Of a stretch of 52,079 bases of DNA, positions 25,087-33,467 are shown one piece after another. The translations under genes were made by a program, and so were the position numbers. Source of the stretch: Xanthobacteraceae bacterium (lineage in GTDB: Bacteria > Pseudomonadota > Alphaproteobacteria > Rhizobiales > Xanthobacteraceae); NCBI GenBank assembly GCA_019752575.1, contig JAIELW010000015.1, positions 1 through 52,079 of the forward strand, given 5' to 3'. A model generated the notes under the pieces. The model saw nothing but the letters and a program-made list of their open reading frames with translations, was not told where the DNA came from and did no database searches. Position 1 is the first letter of the stretch. The number at the start of each line of letters is the position of its first letter.

Positions 25087-25447
25087 CGCGTTTGCGCTCG
25101 ACGGTGGTCGCGACGTATTCGAACACGGCCGAGATCGGCGCCGACGGTTTCTTCACCGTCACGCGCGCGCTCTTGACCGCCGGAAAGTGCGCGAGGATTC
25201 CGGAAGCCACGTGCGCCGCCGCCGCTTCGATCAGATAGAAACGTTTGCCGCGGAAGATCGATTCCGTCACTGCGACCACTTCGCCGTAATCGACCGTATC
25301 CACCAGCCGGTCGTGCTTCACGGCCTCCGAGACATCCGCCTCCAGGCGAATGTCGAGAATGAAGCGCTGCCCGAGCTTCGCTTCCTCTTCGCCGACGCCA
25401 TGTTTGGCGAACAGCACGAGCCCTACGATGTCGATCACGCCTTTCAA
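25079..25447 (-). CDS. folB: Dihydroneopterin aldolase
   Basis: A 122-residue aldolase converting 7,8-dihydroneopterin to 6-hydroxymethyl-dihydropterin and glycolaldehyde. Family features are the N-terminal GVEEEAKLGQRFILDIRLE, the Tyr of TVDYGEVVAVTESI, and the KPSAPISAVFEYVATTVER end with the conserved Lys-Pro. The start is a TTG (MKGVIDIVG) that overlaps the folP stop as TTGA, giving coupled translation. It is shorter than FolX-type epimerases and its context is clearly folate. Confidence 0.93.
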   Translation of the reverse strand: MKGVIDIVGLVLFAKHGVGEEEAKLGQRFILDIRLEADVSEAVKHDRLVDTVDYGEVVAVTESIFRGKRFYLIEAAAAHVASGILAHFPAVKSARVTVKKPSAPISAVFEYVATTVERKRDG

Positions 25448-26283
25448 CTTGCCGCTCCCGTCGCTTCGACGATTCTGAGCGCTTGCATGTGCGTGGCAAC
25501 ATCATGGACTCGGATAATCGAAACCCCGGCAAGTGCCGCGAAAACGGTCGTCACCACGCTGCCGCCGATGCGGTCGCCGGGATCGCTCGGCGACACTTTA
25601 TTGATGAAGGATTTGCGCGACGCACCGAGCAGTACGGGAAATCCGTAGTCGTTCAGCTTCGCCAGATTGCCGAGAATCTGCAGGTTCTGCTCGAGCGTCT
25701 TGCCGAACCCGATGCCGGGATCGAGCACGATCTGATCTTCGGCCGCGCCCGCGCGCAGCAGCTTCTCGACCGCACCTGCGAAGAAGGCTTTCATGTCCTC
25801 GAAGATGTCGAGCGAGGCGTCGATCTGCTCGCGGTTGTGCATGACGATCGCGGCCGCCCCGCCGTCCGCAATCGCCTTCGCCATTTCCGGATCGCGCGAA
25901 AGCCCCCATACGTCGTTCACGATATGCGCGCCGGCTTTGAGCGCCGCTCGTGCCACTTCCGCTTTATATGTATCGATGGAAACCGGCGCCGCCGGGATCG
26001 AAACCAGGCTTTCGATCACCGGGATCGCGCGTTTCATCTCGGTCGCGGCGTCGACCGGGTCATGGCCGGGCCGGGTGGACTCACCGCCAACGTCGATGAT
26101 CGCCGCCCCGTCGGCAACCATGCGCTGCGCAGCCCCGACAGCCTCGTCGACGGAAGCATAGGCGCCGCCGTCCGAGAAGGAATCCGGGGTTACGTTGAGG
26201 ATGCCCATGATGATCGGGCGGGCGCCAAGCGCGATTGCATGGCCCCTCGCGCGAAGCGTTCTTGCTGGCGGCTTTGCAAGCAT
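25444..26283 (-). CDS. folP: Dihydropteroate synthase
   Basis: A 279-residue TIM-barrel enzyme joining 6-hydroxymethyl-dihydropterin pyrophosphate with p-aminobenzoate; the target of sulfonamides. Signatures: IMGILNVTPDSFSDGG (pyrophosphate-binding Asn-Thr-Pro loop), DVGGESTRPG, VSIDTYKAEVARAALKAGAHIVNDV, VLDPGIGFGKTLEQN and LLGASRKSFI (the pterin-binding Lys-Ser region). No alteration typical of sulfonamide-resistant Sul enzymes is apparent. The start at ATG 26283 precedes the barrel by about 25 residues. It is first in the folPBK operon. Confidence 0.95.
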   Translation of the reverse strand: MLAKPPARTLRARGHAIALGARPIIMGILNVTPDSFSDGGAYASVDEAVGAAQRMVADGAAIIDVGGESTRPGHDPVDAATEMKRAIPVIESLVSIPAAPVSIDTYKAEVARAALKAGAHIVNDVWGLSRDPEMAKAIADGGAAAIVMHNREQIDASLDIFEDMKAFFAGAVEKLLRAGAAEDQIVLDPGIGFGKTLEQNLQILGNLAKLNDYGFPVLLGASRKSFINKVSPSDPGDRIGGSVVTTVFAALAGVSIIRVHDVATHMQALRIVEATGAAS

Positions 26284-26332
26284 GGCTCGACTAGAACGCC
26301 CGGCTGCAAAAAACGCAAGCTGGGGGTGCGGG

Positions 26333-26788
26333 CTAGTACGTGATCTCGAGCGGCAGTTCGCGCGCCCGTTCGATCCACTTCTGGATCGCTTTTTCGCTCG
26401 GCAGCAACTGAACGGCCTTCTCGTTTCTGCTCTTGGCAGTCCGGCGCGACCGCTCGGCATTCTCGGTTGCCATCTTCTTCGCCAGGTGCCGCGGGTTGCG
26501 ATGCCGCAGTGCCCGCAAGGTGTCGACGCCGACGCCGCGCAGGAGGCAAGTATAGTCGCCGCCGAGCCCCTTGATCCGCATCAGGTCGGCCTGATTCACG
26601 ATATTGAGAATTTCGGCGACTGGAATGCCAGTTTTTTCCGAGAGCGTCTTACGCCCCTTGGCATCTTTTGCCGCCTTCAATAGCCCGGCCGTGGTCCGGA
26701 TGCGTACCGCCCGGAGCTTTTCGAGCGACACGGCATCGATCCCGCCGATCTCCTTGATCGGATAAGATGGATTTCCCTTTTTCGGCAC
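26333..26788 (-). CDS. DUF4332-type helix-hairpin-helix protein
   Basis: A 151-residue cytoplasmic protein. It shows the DUF4332 pattern of tandem helix-hairpin-helix-like units: IGGIDAVSLEKLRAVRIRTTAGLLKAA, then GIPVAEILNIVNQADLMRIKGLGGDYTCLLRGVGV-type repeats where Gly pairs mark the hairpins. Such modules usually bind DNA non-specifically or mediate protein contacts; no enzymatic function is evident. The C-terminal third is Arg/Lys rich. A GTG start at 26788 with AAGGA 8 bases upstream is preferred over an ATG 14 codons earlier. It stands alone upstream of folP on the same strand. Confidence 0.75.
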   Translation of the reverse strand: MPKKGNPSYPIKEIGGIDAVSLEKLRAVRIRTTAGLLKAAKDAKGRKTLSEKTGIPVAEILNIVNQADLMRIKGLGGDYTCLLRGVGVDTLRALRHRNPRHLAKKMATENAERSRRTAKSRNEKAVQLLPSEKAIQKWIERARELPLEITY

Positions 26789-27117
26789 ACCACATTCCTT
26801 CGCGGGGCGCGGCGATAGCGCCGCGGCCATGGTTCTTGTTTATCGATGGAAACGATTTTGCGGTGCAGAGAGGAAAACCTTGAGCCGGGTTACGATAACG
26901 TCACTTCGGATCGTAACCGCGGGCATCTCCGTCTCCCTCGTGCGCTTGCGCACTCTATGTCTGCTTCTGTCGTCATCCAAAAGCGGCGGACTGTCAAAAT
27001 GTTTTTTTCCAAATTTCTTGTTGACTGCAACGCCGGATTGGGAATCGGCGGACGATTGGAAACTTGACGGAAGCCGGATTATAACTTTTCGAGAGGTCCG
27101 GAAGCAGGAGCGCTTAA
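26789..27117. other. Spacer upstream of the HerA-like gene
   Basis: 329 bases with lower GC than the surroundings and short A/T runs (GTTTTTTTCCAAATTT near 27001). It separates two divergent genes and should hold both promoters. One candidate is listed separately at 27056-27085. An overlapping plus-strand reading frame has no coding signature and shadows the HerA-like gene. Confidence 0.5.
27056..27085 (+). promoter_or_regulatory. Possible promoter of the HerA-like gene
   Basis: TTGGAA (27056-27061), an 18-base spacer and TATAAC (27080-27085), 33 bases upstream of the start codon at 27118. The -10 matches five of six consensus bases and the -35 four of six. Confidence 0.35.
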
Positions 27118-28689
27118 ATGGCGAACGCGGATACCGACGACAAGCTCTTCATAGGCAAGGCGGCGAAGCCGCAGTACCTCAGTCTCAATCTTGCCAACCG
27201 TCACGGGCTCGTGACCGGCGCGACCGGCACCGGCAAGACCGTCACATTGCAGACGATGGCCGAAGGATTCTCGCGCGCAGGCGTTCCGGTGTTCGCTGCC
27301 GACATCAAAGGCGACCTCTCCGGCGTTTCGCAAGAGGGCGAAGGCAAGGACTGGATCGTCAAGCGCTGCAAGGAAATCGATATGAAGTACGAGCCGGATC
27401 TGTTTCCGGTCGTCTTCTGGGATCTTTTCGGCGAACAGGGCCATCCGATCCGCGCGACCGTCACCGAAATGGGTCCGCTACTGCTTTCGCGCATGATGAG
27501 TTTGAACGATACGCAGGAAGGCGTGCTCAATATCGCGTTCCGCGTGGCCGACGAGAACGGCCTGCCGATCATGGATCTCAAGGATTTGCGCGCGATGCTG
27601 ACCTTCATCGCGGATAATTCTGCCGATCTCACCAAGACTTATGGCAACGTATCCTCGACCACCGTCGGCGCGATCCAGCGCCAGCTGCTCGTGCTGGAGA
27701 ACCAGAACGGCGAAAAGTTCTTCGGCGAGCCGGCGCTCGAAATCAAAGACCTGATGAAGACCAAAGACGGCAAGGGCGTCATCAATCTGCTCGCCGCCGA
27801 CAAGCTGATGGCCAACCCGAGGCTCTATGCGATCTTCCTGTTGTGGCTGCTTTCCGAGTTGTTCGAAGAACTTCCGGAAGTCGGCGATGTCGATAAGCCG
27901 AAACTCGTCTTCTTCTTCGACGAAGCGCATCTTCTGTTCGACGAAGCGCCGAAGGTGCTGCTCGAAAAGATCGAACAGGTTGTCCGCCTGATCCGCTCGA
28001 AGGGCGTCGGCGTCTATTTTGTCACGCAGAACCCCGCTGACATTCCCGAAACCGTGCTCGCGCAGCTCGGCAATCGTGTGCAGCACGCGCTTCGCGCTTA
28101 CACACCGAAGGAGCAGAAAGCCGTAAAGGTGGCGGCGGAGAGTTTCCGGCCCAATCCGAAGATCAAGACCGAACGGGTGATCACGGAACTCGGCAAGGGC
28201 GAGGCGCTGACCTCGTTTCTAGAGGGCAACGGCGTACCGGCCATGGTCGACCGCACATTGATCCGCCCGCCGGCGGGCAATGTCGGTCCGGTCACGGATG
28301 CGCAGCGCAAGGCGGTCATCGGCAAGAGCCCGGTCAAAGGAAAGTACGACGAGACGGTCGACAGCGACTCCGCATACGAGATGCTGCAGAAGAAGACCGA
28401 CATCAAAACGCGAAATGCGACTCAGCAAGGCGATTCCGACCAGCAGTCGAGTGGCGGCGTGCTCGGTGGCGTCGGCGACCTGATCGGCGGCATATTCGGC
28501 ACCAACCGCAAGCGTGGCGAAAGGTTATCTACCGGACAGAGGGTTGCGCGCGAGGTGACCCGTTCGACGGTTAATCGCATCGGCGGTGCTGTCGCCGGTG
28601 AATTCGGCAAGAAAATCGGCGGGTCGATGGGCAACACGATTGGGCGGGCGATCCTTCGGGGAGCGTTGGGCGGAATCCTGCGCCGATAA
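27118..28689 (+). CDS. HerA-like/DUF853 ATPase (YjgR family)
   Basis: A 523-residue P-loop ATPase of the HerA-FtsK superfamily, C-terminal-domain type (YjgR). Walker A is GATGTGKT at residues 34-41, preceded by LANRHGLVT; further motifs are AADIKGDLSG, Walker B in LVFFFDEAHLLFD, and the YFVTQNPADIP sensor-like segment. A Gly-rich C-terminal tail (GGVLGGVGDLIGGIFG and further glycines) follows an Asp/Gln-rich linker. HerA relatives move DNA, but no NurA nuclease or defence gene is adjacent, so this is probably the housekeeping member of unknown role. The start has AGGAG about 8 bases upstream. Confidence 0.88.
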   Translation: MANADTDDKLFIGKAAKPQYLSLNLANRHGLVTGATGTGKTVTLQTMAEGFSRAGVPVFAADIKGDLSGVSQEGEGKDWIVKRCKEIDMKYEPDLFPVVFWDLFGEQGHPIRATVTEMGPLLLSRMMSLNDTQEGVLNIAFRVADENGLPIMDLKDLRAMLTFIADNSADLTKTYGNVSSTTVGAIQRQLLVLENQNGEKFFGEPALEIKDLMKTKDGKGVINLLAADKLMANPRLYAIFLLWLLSELFEELPEVGDVDKPKLVFFFDEAHLLFDEAPKVLLEKIEQVVRLIRSKGVGVYFVTQNPADIPETVLAQLGNRVQHALRAYTPKEQKAVKVAAESFRPNPKIKTERVITELGKGEALTSFLEGNGVPAMVDRTLIRPPAGNVGPVTDAQRKAVIGKSPVKGKYDETVDSDSAYEMLQKKTDIKTRNATQQGDSDQQSSGGVLGGVGDLIGGIFGTNRKRGERLSTGQRVAREVTRSTVNRIGGAVAGEFGKKIGGSMGNTIGRAILRGALGGILRR

Positions 28690-28826
28690 CGAACATCCTA
28701 AAAACGAGTGAGACGCTTTCGTTCGCCAATAGGTTGCATCTTCGCGCCGACTTGATACCATCGGCACCGGGATACCTCAGCGGCGTTATCGCAAGCCTCT
28801 GCCGCTTTGGTCGGTTGGTGGAAAAA

Positions 28827-29309
28827 ATGCGTTCGTTGATGGCGGCGCGTATCGTGCTGCTCGATTGCGATCAATTGCGGCGCGAAGCGCTGATACGCAG
28901 GCTCTCCGAGTTCGAGGCCTTCGAGGTCAGCGGCATCGCGACCGTCGCTGAAACGTCAACCGCATCGCCGCCGGATCTCTATCTCATCGAAGGGCCGTGC
29001 CTCTCCGCGAACGACGCCGGCGGCTCCGTATCGCCAAATCCGTTCGCTGCGAGCGGCATACCGGCCGTTTTGATGGTGCCGGAGCCCACGAACGAGCAAC
29101 GCCGCGCCGCCTTGCGCGCGGGCTACACAATCGTGCTTGCGGCGCCCGTTCCGCATCGCCTGCTGTATCGCCGGATTGCGCAGCTTCTGCAGAATGCACG
29201 GCGCGGGAAACGCCGTGCGGAAGCCTTGGCGGAGAGGACCCGCAAGAAGCCCCTCGAAGAAGTCGCGCCGGCACAAGTCGCGCCGCGCGCCGAGGCTCCG
29301 GCGCACTAA
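28827..29309 (+). CDS. Response-regulator-like pseudo-receiver protein
   Basis: A 160-residue cytoplasmic protein that threads onto the CheY fold: strand 1 RIVLLDCDQ with the acidic pair, helix 1 LRREALIRRLSEF, strand 3 PDLYLIEGP, strand 4 IPAVLMVPEP and strand 5 TIVLAAPVP. The usual phosphoacceptor Asp is replaced by Glu (LIEG), the switch Thr/Ser is replaced by Val-Pro and the conserved Lys by Ala. Phosphorylation therefore looks impossible. The C-terminal ~45 residues are Arg/Lys/Ala-rich and probably disordered. No sensor kinase is adjacent. The ATG at 28827 is preferred to an upstream in-frame start. Confidence 0.65.
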   Translation: MRSLMAARIVLLDCDQLRREALIRRLSEFEAFEVSGIATVAETSTASPPDLYLIEGPCLSANDAGGSVSPNPFAASGIPAVLMVPEPTNEQRRAALRAGYTIVLAAPVPHRLLYRRIAQLLQNARRGKRRAEALAERTRKKPLEEVAPAQVAPRAEAPAH

Positions 29310-29363
29310 AGCGTTTTCGTTCACGCGCAGGATTGCTAGCGTCTCCCGGCAAGGAGGCCGCGA

Positions 29364-30743
29364 ATGGCGCTCGACCAGGTTCTCGCGACGATAGACAAAA
29401 ATCTCGACCGGAGCATCGAGCGGCTGTTCTCGCTGTTGCGGATCGAAAGCGTTTCCACCGATCCGGCGTTTGCGAAGAACTGCCGCGCAGCCGCGGAGTG
29501 GCTCGCCAAAGAACTCGCAAGTCTCGGTCTCGATGCGAGCGTGCGCGACACCGAAGGCCATCCGATGGTGGTCGCGCACAGCAAGACGCAAGGCGCGGGT
29601 CCGCACGTTCTTTTCTACGGCCATTACGATGTGCAGCCGGCCGATCCGGTAGCGCTCTGGGAAACGCCCGCTTTCGAGCCGCAGGTGAAAACCGTGGGCG
29701 GCCGTAAAATAATCGTCGGCCGCGGCTCCGCCGACGATAAGGGTCAGTTGATGACTTTCGTCGAGGCGTTGCGTGCCTTCGTCGAGGCGGAAGGCAAATC
29801 GCCGCTACGGGTCACAATCATGCTCGAAGGCGAAGAAGAAACCGGCAGCCCTTCGCTCGCGCCTTTCCTCGAAGCCAATAAGAGTGAATTGAAGGCCGAT
29901 GTTGCGCTCGTCTGCGACACCGACATGTGGAACGACACCACGCCTGCGATCACCACCATGCTGCGCGGGTTGCTGCTCGAGGAAGTGATCGTAAAAGCCG
30001 CCGACCGCGATCTTCATTCGGGGCTGTTCGGCGGTGCCGCGATCAATCCGATCAGGTTGCTCGGACGCATCATTGCTTCGATTCACGACCCCGAAGGACG
30101 GATTGCAATCCCCGGCTTCTATGACGGCGCAGGCGAACTCGACGCCGAGATCAAAGCGCAATGGACGTCGCTCGATTTCAGCGAGAGCAAATTTCTAGGC
30201 GAGATTGGTCTTAGCCAACCTGCCGGAGAGAAGGGACGCCACGTGCTCGAACAGCTCTGGTCACGGCCGACCTGCGACGTAAACGGCATCATCGGCGGCT
30301 ACACGGGCATCGGCTCGAAAACCGTGATTCCGGCACAGGCTTCCGCGAAGTTTTCGTTCCGGCTCGTAGGCAGGCAAAACGCGGAAGCGATCCGCGATGC
30401 GTTTCGCGATTTCGTCCGCAAGCAATTGCCGCCGGATTGCAAAGCCGAGTTTCTTTCGCACGGCGCCAGCCCGGCGCTGCAACTGCCGCTCGACTCTCCT
30501 TATCTTAAGAAGGCGAGGGCGGCGCTTGCGGCGGAGTGGGGCGTGCCGGCGGTTCTGAAAGGCTCGGGCGGCTCGATTCCGATCGTCGGAAACTTCAAGC
30601 GCGATCTGGGGATGGACTCGCTTCTGATCGGCTTTGGCGTGGACGACGACCGCATCCATTCCCCGAACGAAAAATACAATGTCTCGTCGTTTCACAAAGG
30701 CGCACGGAGCTGGGCGAGGCTCTTGGATGCGTTGCGCAGCTAG
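29364..30743 (+). CDS. M20 family metallopeptidase (dipeptidase)
   Basis: A 459-residue di-zinc peptidase of the M20/M25/M40 family. Zinc and catalytic residues are visible in order: H87 and D89 (YGHYDVQP), the bridging Asp of GSADDKG (124-125), the general base and zinc ligand E158-E159 (EGEEETGS) and D185 (VCDTDMW). The lid/dimerisation domain follows at about 200-320, and the last third includes SGGSIPIVG. It most resembles the cytosolic dipeptidase/succinyl-diaminopimelate-desuccinylase-like group acting on small peptides. The GGAGG ribosome binding site ends about 9 bases before ATG 29364. It stands alone and converges on the membrane glycosyltransferase gene. Confidence 0.92.
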   Translation: MALDQVLATIDKNLDRSIERLFSLLRIESVSTDPAFAKNCRAAAEWLAKELASLGLDASVRDTEGHPMVVAHSKTQGAGPHVLFYGHYDVQPADPVALWETPAFEPQVKTVGGRKIIVGRGSADDKGQLMTFVEALRAFVEAEGKSPLRVTIMLEGEEETGSPSLAPFLEANKSELKADVALVCDTDMWNDTTPAITTMLRGLLLEEVIVKAADRDLHSGLFGGAAINPIRLLGRIIASIHDPEGRIAIPGFYDGAGELDAEIKAQWTSLDFSESKFLGEIGLSQPAGEKGRHVLEQLWSRPTCDVNGIIGGYTGIGSKTVIPAQASAKFSFRLVGRQNAEAIRDAFRDFVRKQLPPDCKAEFLSHGASPALQLPLDSPYLKKARAALAAEWGVPAVLKGSGGSIPIVGNFKRDLGMDSLLIGFGVDDDRIHSPNEKYNVSSFHKGARSWARLLDALRS

Positions 30744-30752
30744 GCGGGGACG

Positions 30753-32441
30753 TTACTGCCAGAAGGTATGGATCGGGTGCGCGGTGGCCTGCGTGGCCGC
30801 GCGCTTGTCGTCCTGCGGCATGGGAACGTAGGTCGTGGTGAAGCTCAGGCGGCGAATGTCGTAGACGCGCGCGAATACGACGCTCTCGCGGCGCACTTCG
30901 TTGATGATCGGCGCATACAGCTCCGCGCAATAAAAGGTGCCGAGCGAAACCGCGAAATCCGCGCCCTTGGCGTCATTCGTCGCTTCGAAGTCGTCGCCGA
31001 GTTCGAGCGCAACCACCGCCGCCGGACCGCAGACTGCAACCTTCCACTTGCGGTTCGCAGGCTTCTGAAGCTTATGCTCCTTGATCTTTTCGAGCAGGGT
31101 TTCCGAAGCCTCCTTGAAGCCGAGCGCCCAGTAGTCGAGCATGTAGCGGTCGGAAGCACCGCGCACGCCGCCTGCAACATGATTGAAGAGCGCATACTGA
31201 TACGGGTGGATACGAACCATATCGACGACGGTGATACCGACGAGCAGCGAGAACGCAGTCGCGCCCGCGACCGCCGCCGGGCGGCGATACTCGTTCAGCT
31301 TCTCGAATAGATAGGCAACCGCGACACCCGCCAGCACCGCCATCGGCGGCACGACGAACAGGAAGTGCCGGATGCCGTTATAAAGCACCGGCCGGGTAAT
31401 GACCGTTAGAATGATCGGCAGCAGCGCCGCTGCGACGAGCAACGCAAGCGACGCACGCTTCGCGGGCGTGCCGAGACCGCGGAAAATCATAACGAGCGAG
31501 CCGGCGATACCCGCGATCGCAAGTCCGCCGACGATTTCCGGAATCTTGAGCAGGCAAAGCTTGGGAAGATAGGTGCGCGGCATTTCCGGGATCATGATCT
31601 GCGTGCCGTCGAACAATTCGCGCCACGGCTTTTCCCAGAAGTTCGAATAATAGGCGATCGCCTTGAACGGATTGAGCGGCGACAGCACCGCCCACGGCCA
31701 GACCAGCGCCATCACGGCGTAAGCGAGCGGTAAGGCGAGCGCCAGCGTTCCGACAAACTTCGCGGCCCGCATTCCGGATTCCCGATAACCGAGCTTGCGC
31801 GCTTCCGCGAGCATGTAGACGAGCAGGGCAGTGCCCGCGAAGAAGACCGCGATGCCGCCGATCACGCGCGTGCCGATCAAGAGCCCGAGCGCGACACCGA
31901 ACAGCACGATCGTCATCGGCTTAGGCCGCGGATATTCGTCGAACGCGCGGACGAAGGTGTAGAGCAGGAAAATCATCGCGACCGCGAAAGGAGAGTCTTT
32001 CGCGTTGATGAACATGTGGCCGTAATAAAGCGGTGTGATCGCGAGCAGGATGAGCGCGGCGGCGCCTGCGATGGGCCCGCCGATGCGGCGCGCGAGCCGC
32101 CAGACAACGATCAGGCCGAGAATCCCGACGATCGCACCCATGAGCCGGCGCGACTCGAACAGATCCGTCGTTGTGAAGCGGTCGAGAATGGAGGCGGCAA
32201 GGTCGAAACCGCCGCCATAATAAAAGAGGTTGGAGAACTCGAACGCGCGATAATCCGCGAAGCCGGAGGCGTAATAGGAGTAAAGCAACTCGCCGTAATG
32301 CGAATGTGCGTAATCGTCCCAGCCGAGGCCGTAATCTAGGAAGGTGATACCGGCGATCACGCTCAGCGCCACGAGTGCGGCAAACGCAAGCATATCGGCC
32401 GGCGCGGCGGGCACCCGCTGGTTCATGGTGTTAGAACGCAT
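30753..32441 (-). CDS. ArnT/PMT-like membrane glycosyltransferase (GT39/GT83-type)
   Basis: A 562-residue polytopic membrane protein with about 11 helices over the first ~400 residues and a soluble C-terminal domain of ~130 residues. The first periplasmic loop holds GLGWDDYAHSHYGE, with the Asp-Asp expected of polyprenyl-phosphate-sugar-dependent GT-C transferases, and the second loop has YYGHMFINAKDSPF. These enzymes move a sugar from a lipid carrier to protein or lipid A on the periplasmic side. The acceptor here is unknown, and no sugar-modification genes are adjacent. Start alternatives are ATG 32441 (MRSNTMNQR) and five codons later. Confidence 0.8.
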   Translation of the reverse strand: MRSNTMNQRVPAAPADMLAFAALVALSVIAGITFLDYGLGWDDYAHSHYGELLYSYYASGFADYRAFEFSNLFYYGGGFDLAASILDRFTTTDLFESRRLMGAIVGILGLIVVWRLARRIGGPIAGAAALILLAITPLYYGHMFINAKDSPFAVAMIFLLYTFVRAFDEYPRPKPMTIVLFGVALGLLIGTRVIGGIAVFFAGTALLVYMLAEARKLGYRESGMRAAKFVGTLALALPLAYAVMALVWPWAVLSPLNPFKAIAYYSNFWEKPWRELFDGTQIMIPEMPRTYLPKLCLLKIPEIVGGLAIAGIAGSLVMIFRGLGTPAKRASLALLVAAALLPIILTVITRPVLYNGIRHFLFVVPPMAVLAGVAVAYLFEKLNEYRRPAAVAGATAFSLLVGITVVDMVRIHPYQYALFNHVAGGVRGASDRYMLDYWALGFKEASETLLEKIKEHKLQKPANRKWKVAVCGPAAVVALELGDDFEATNDAKGADFAVSLGTFYCAELYAPIINEVRRESVVFARVYDIRRLSFTTTYVPMPQDDKRAATQATAHPIHTFWQ

Positions 32442-32630
32442 GTCTCGGAAGTTGGATCGCTCGGTTCGCGCCGGGCGAAACCTGATATGGGACGGGCGGC
32501 CGGCTACGCGCCCGTGAGCCTAGGTAGTAGGCGATTACGGCGGGATTCGTGCAAATTGTATGCAGACGCACAAGCCCCTAGCCGTGCGGTGCAACACGGA
32601 CAAGCCGTAGCGACCAAACATGAATTCCAA

Positions 32631-32664
32631 ATGAAAACGTCCGGCAGGGTGTGCCTGCCGGACG
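32631..32664 (-). terminator. Rho-independent terminator of sodB
   Basis: Minus-strand 11-bp perfect stem CGTCCGGCAGG / CCTGCCGGACG with a CACAC loop, followed by TTTTCAT, about 22 bases past the sodB stop codon. Confidence 0.8.
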
Positions 32665-32686
32665 TGCACAAAGTCGGGTTGCCCAC

Positions 32687-33292
32687 TTACGCGCCCTTGA
32701 TGGCGGCAGCGTACATTTCGGCGACGTATTCCCAGTTAACCAGGTTTTCGATGAAAGCCTTCAGGTAGTCCGGCCGCCGGTTGCGGTAGTCGATGTAATA
32801 GGAGTGCTCCCAGACGTCGCAGCCCAAGATCGGCTTGCCGCCATGAACCAGCGGGCTTTCGCCGTTGGCGGTTTTGGTCACGACGATCTTGCCGTCCTTT
32901 ACCGTGAGCCAAGCCCAGCCCGAGCCGAACTGCGTGGTGCCGGCCTGGATGAATTCCTCTTTCATTTTGTCGACCGAACCGAGGTCGGCGACGATCTTTT
33001 TCTCGATTTCGCCGGGAATCTTGCCGCCGCCATTCGGCTTCATCCATTTCCAGAAGTGGAGATGGTTGTAGTGCTGGCCGGCGTTGTTGAAGATCGCAGG
33101 GTTCTTGCCGAACGAGCCTTTGACGATTTCCTCAAGGCTCTTGCCTTCAAGGTCAGTGCCTTTGAGCGCGTTATTCCCGTTGTTCACGTAAGCAAGGTGA
33201 TGCTTGTCGTGGTGATACTCGAGCGTCTCTTTCGACATGTACGGCGCCAACGCGTCGTGTGCGTAAGGCAGGTCTGGCAATTTGAAGGTCAT
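32687..33292 (-). CDS. sodB: Superoxide dismutase, iron type
   Basis: A 201-residue cytoplasmic dismutase of the Fe/Mn family converting superoxide to oxygen and peroxide. Metal ligands are H27 (YHHDKHH), H77 (HYNHLHF), D159 and H163 (CDVWEHSYY). The second-sphere Gln is at Q73 (AGQHYNH) and the later position reads TANGES, with Gly where Mn enzymes carry Gln; this arrangement is the iron-type hallmark. The start is ATG 33292, 7 bases after AAGGAG, ruling out an upstream in-frame extension. Single-gene unit with its own terminator at 32631-32664. Confidence 0.95.
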   Translation of the reverse strand: MTFKLPDLPYAHDALAPYMSKETLEYHHDKHHLAYVNNGNNALKGTDLEGKSLEEIVKGSFGKNPAIFNNAGQHYNHLHFWKWMKPNGGGKIPGEIEKKIVADLGSVDKMKEEFIQAGTTQFGSGWAWLTVKDGKIVVTKTANGESPLVHGGKPILGCDVWEHSYYIDYRNRRPDYLKAFIENLVNWEYVAEMYAAAIKGA

Positions 33293-33467
33293 CCGGAATC
33301 TCCTTATTTCTTTCGGGGTTAGATAAGCGCGGACGAGCGGTCGGAACAACCTTGCGCTTTTTCCTGCTTTAAACAGTGTTATGGCACCGAAAAGCCGCCT
33401 TCTGGTAGGATGGATTAACGCCTAGCAGCTAGAAGTTGTTCAGTAAGGTAGTGGGAGTTTGTCGGGC

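Noticed and set aside
27030-27058. TTGACT near 27030 as the HerA promoter
   Set aside because: At 17-base spacing the -10 would be ATCGGC, which does not resemble the consensus; the pair at 27056-27085 fits better.
26829-27617. 262-codon plus-strand frame before and inside the HerA-like gene
   Set aside because: Overlaps the real gene in another frame and has no recognisable domain or start signal.
27118-28689. HerA-like ATPase as part of an antiphage defence pair
   Set aside because: No NurA, Sir2 or other partner gene adjacent; neighbours are a pseudo-receiver and a peptidase.
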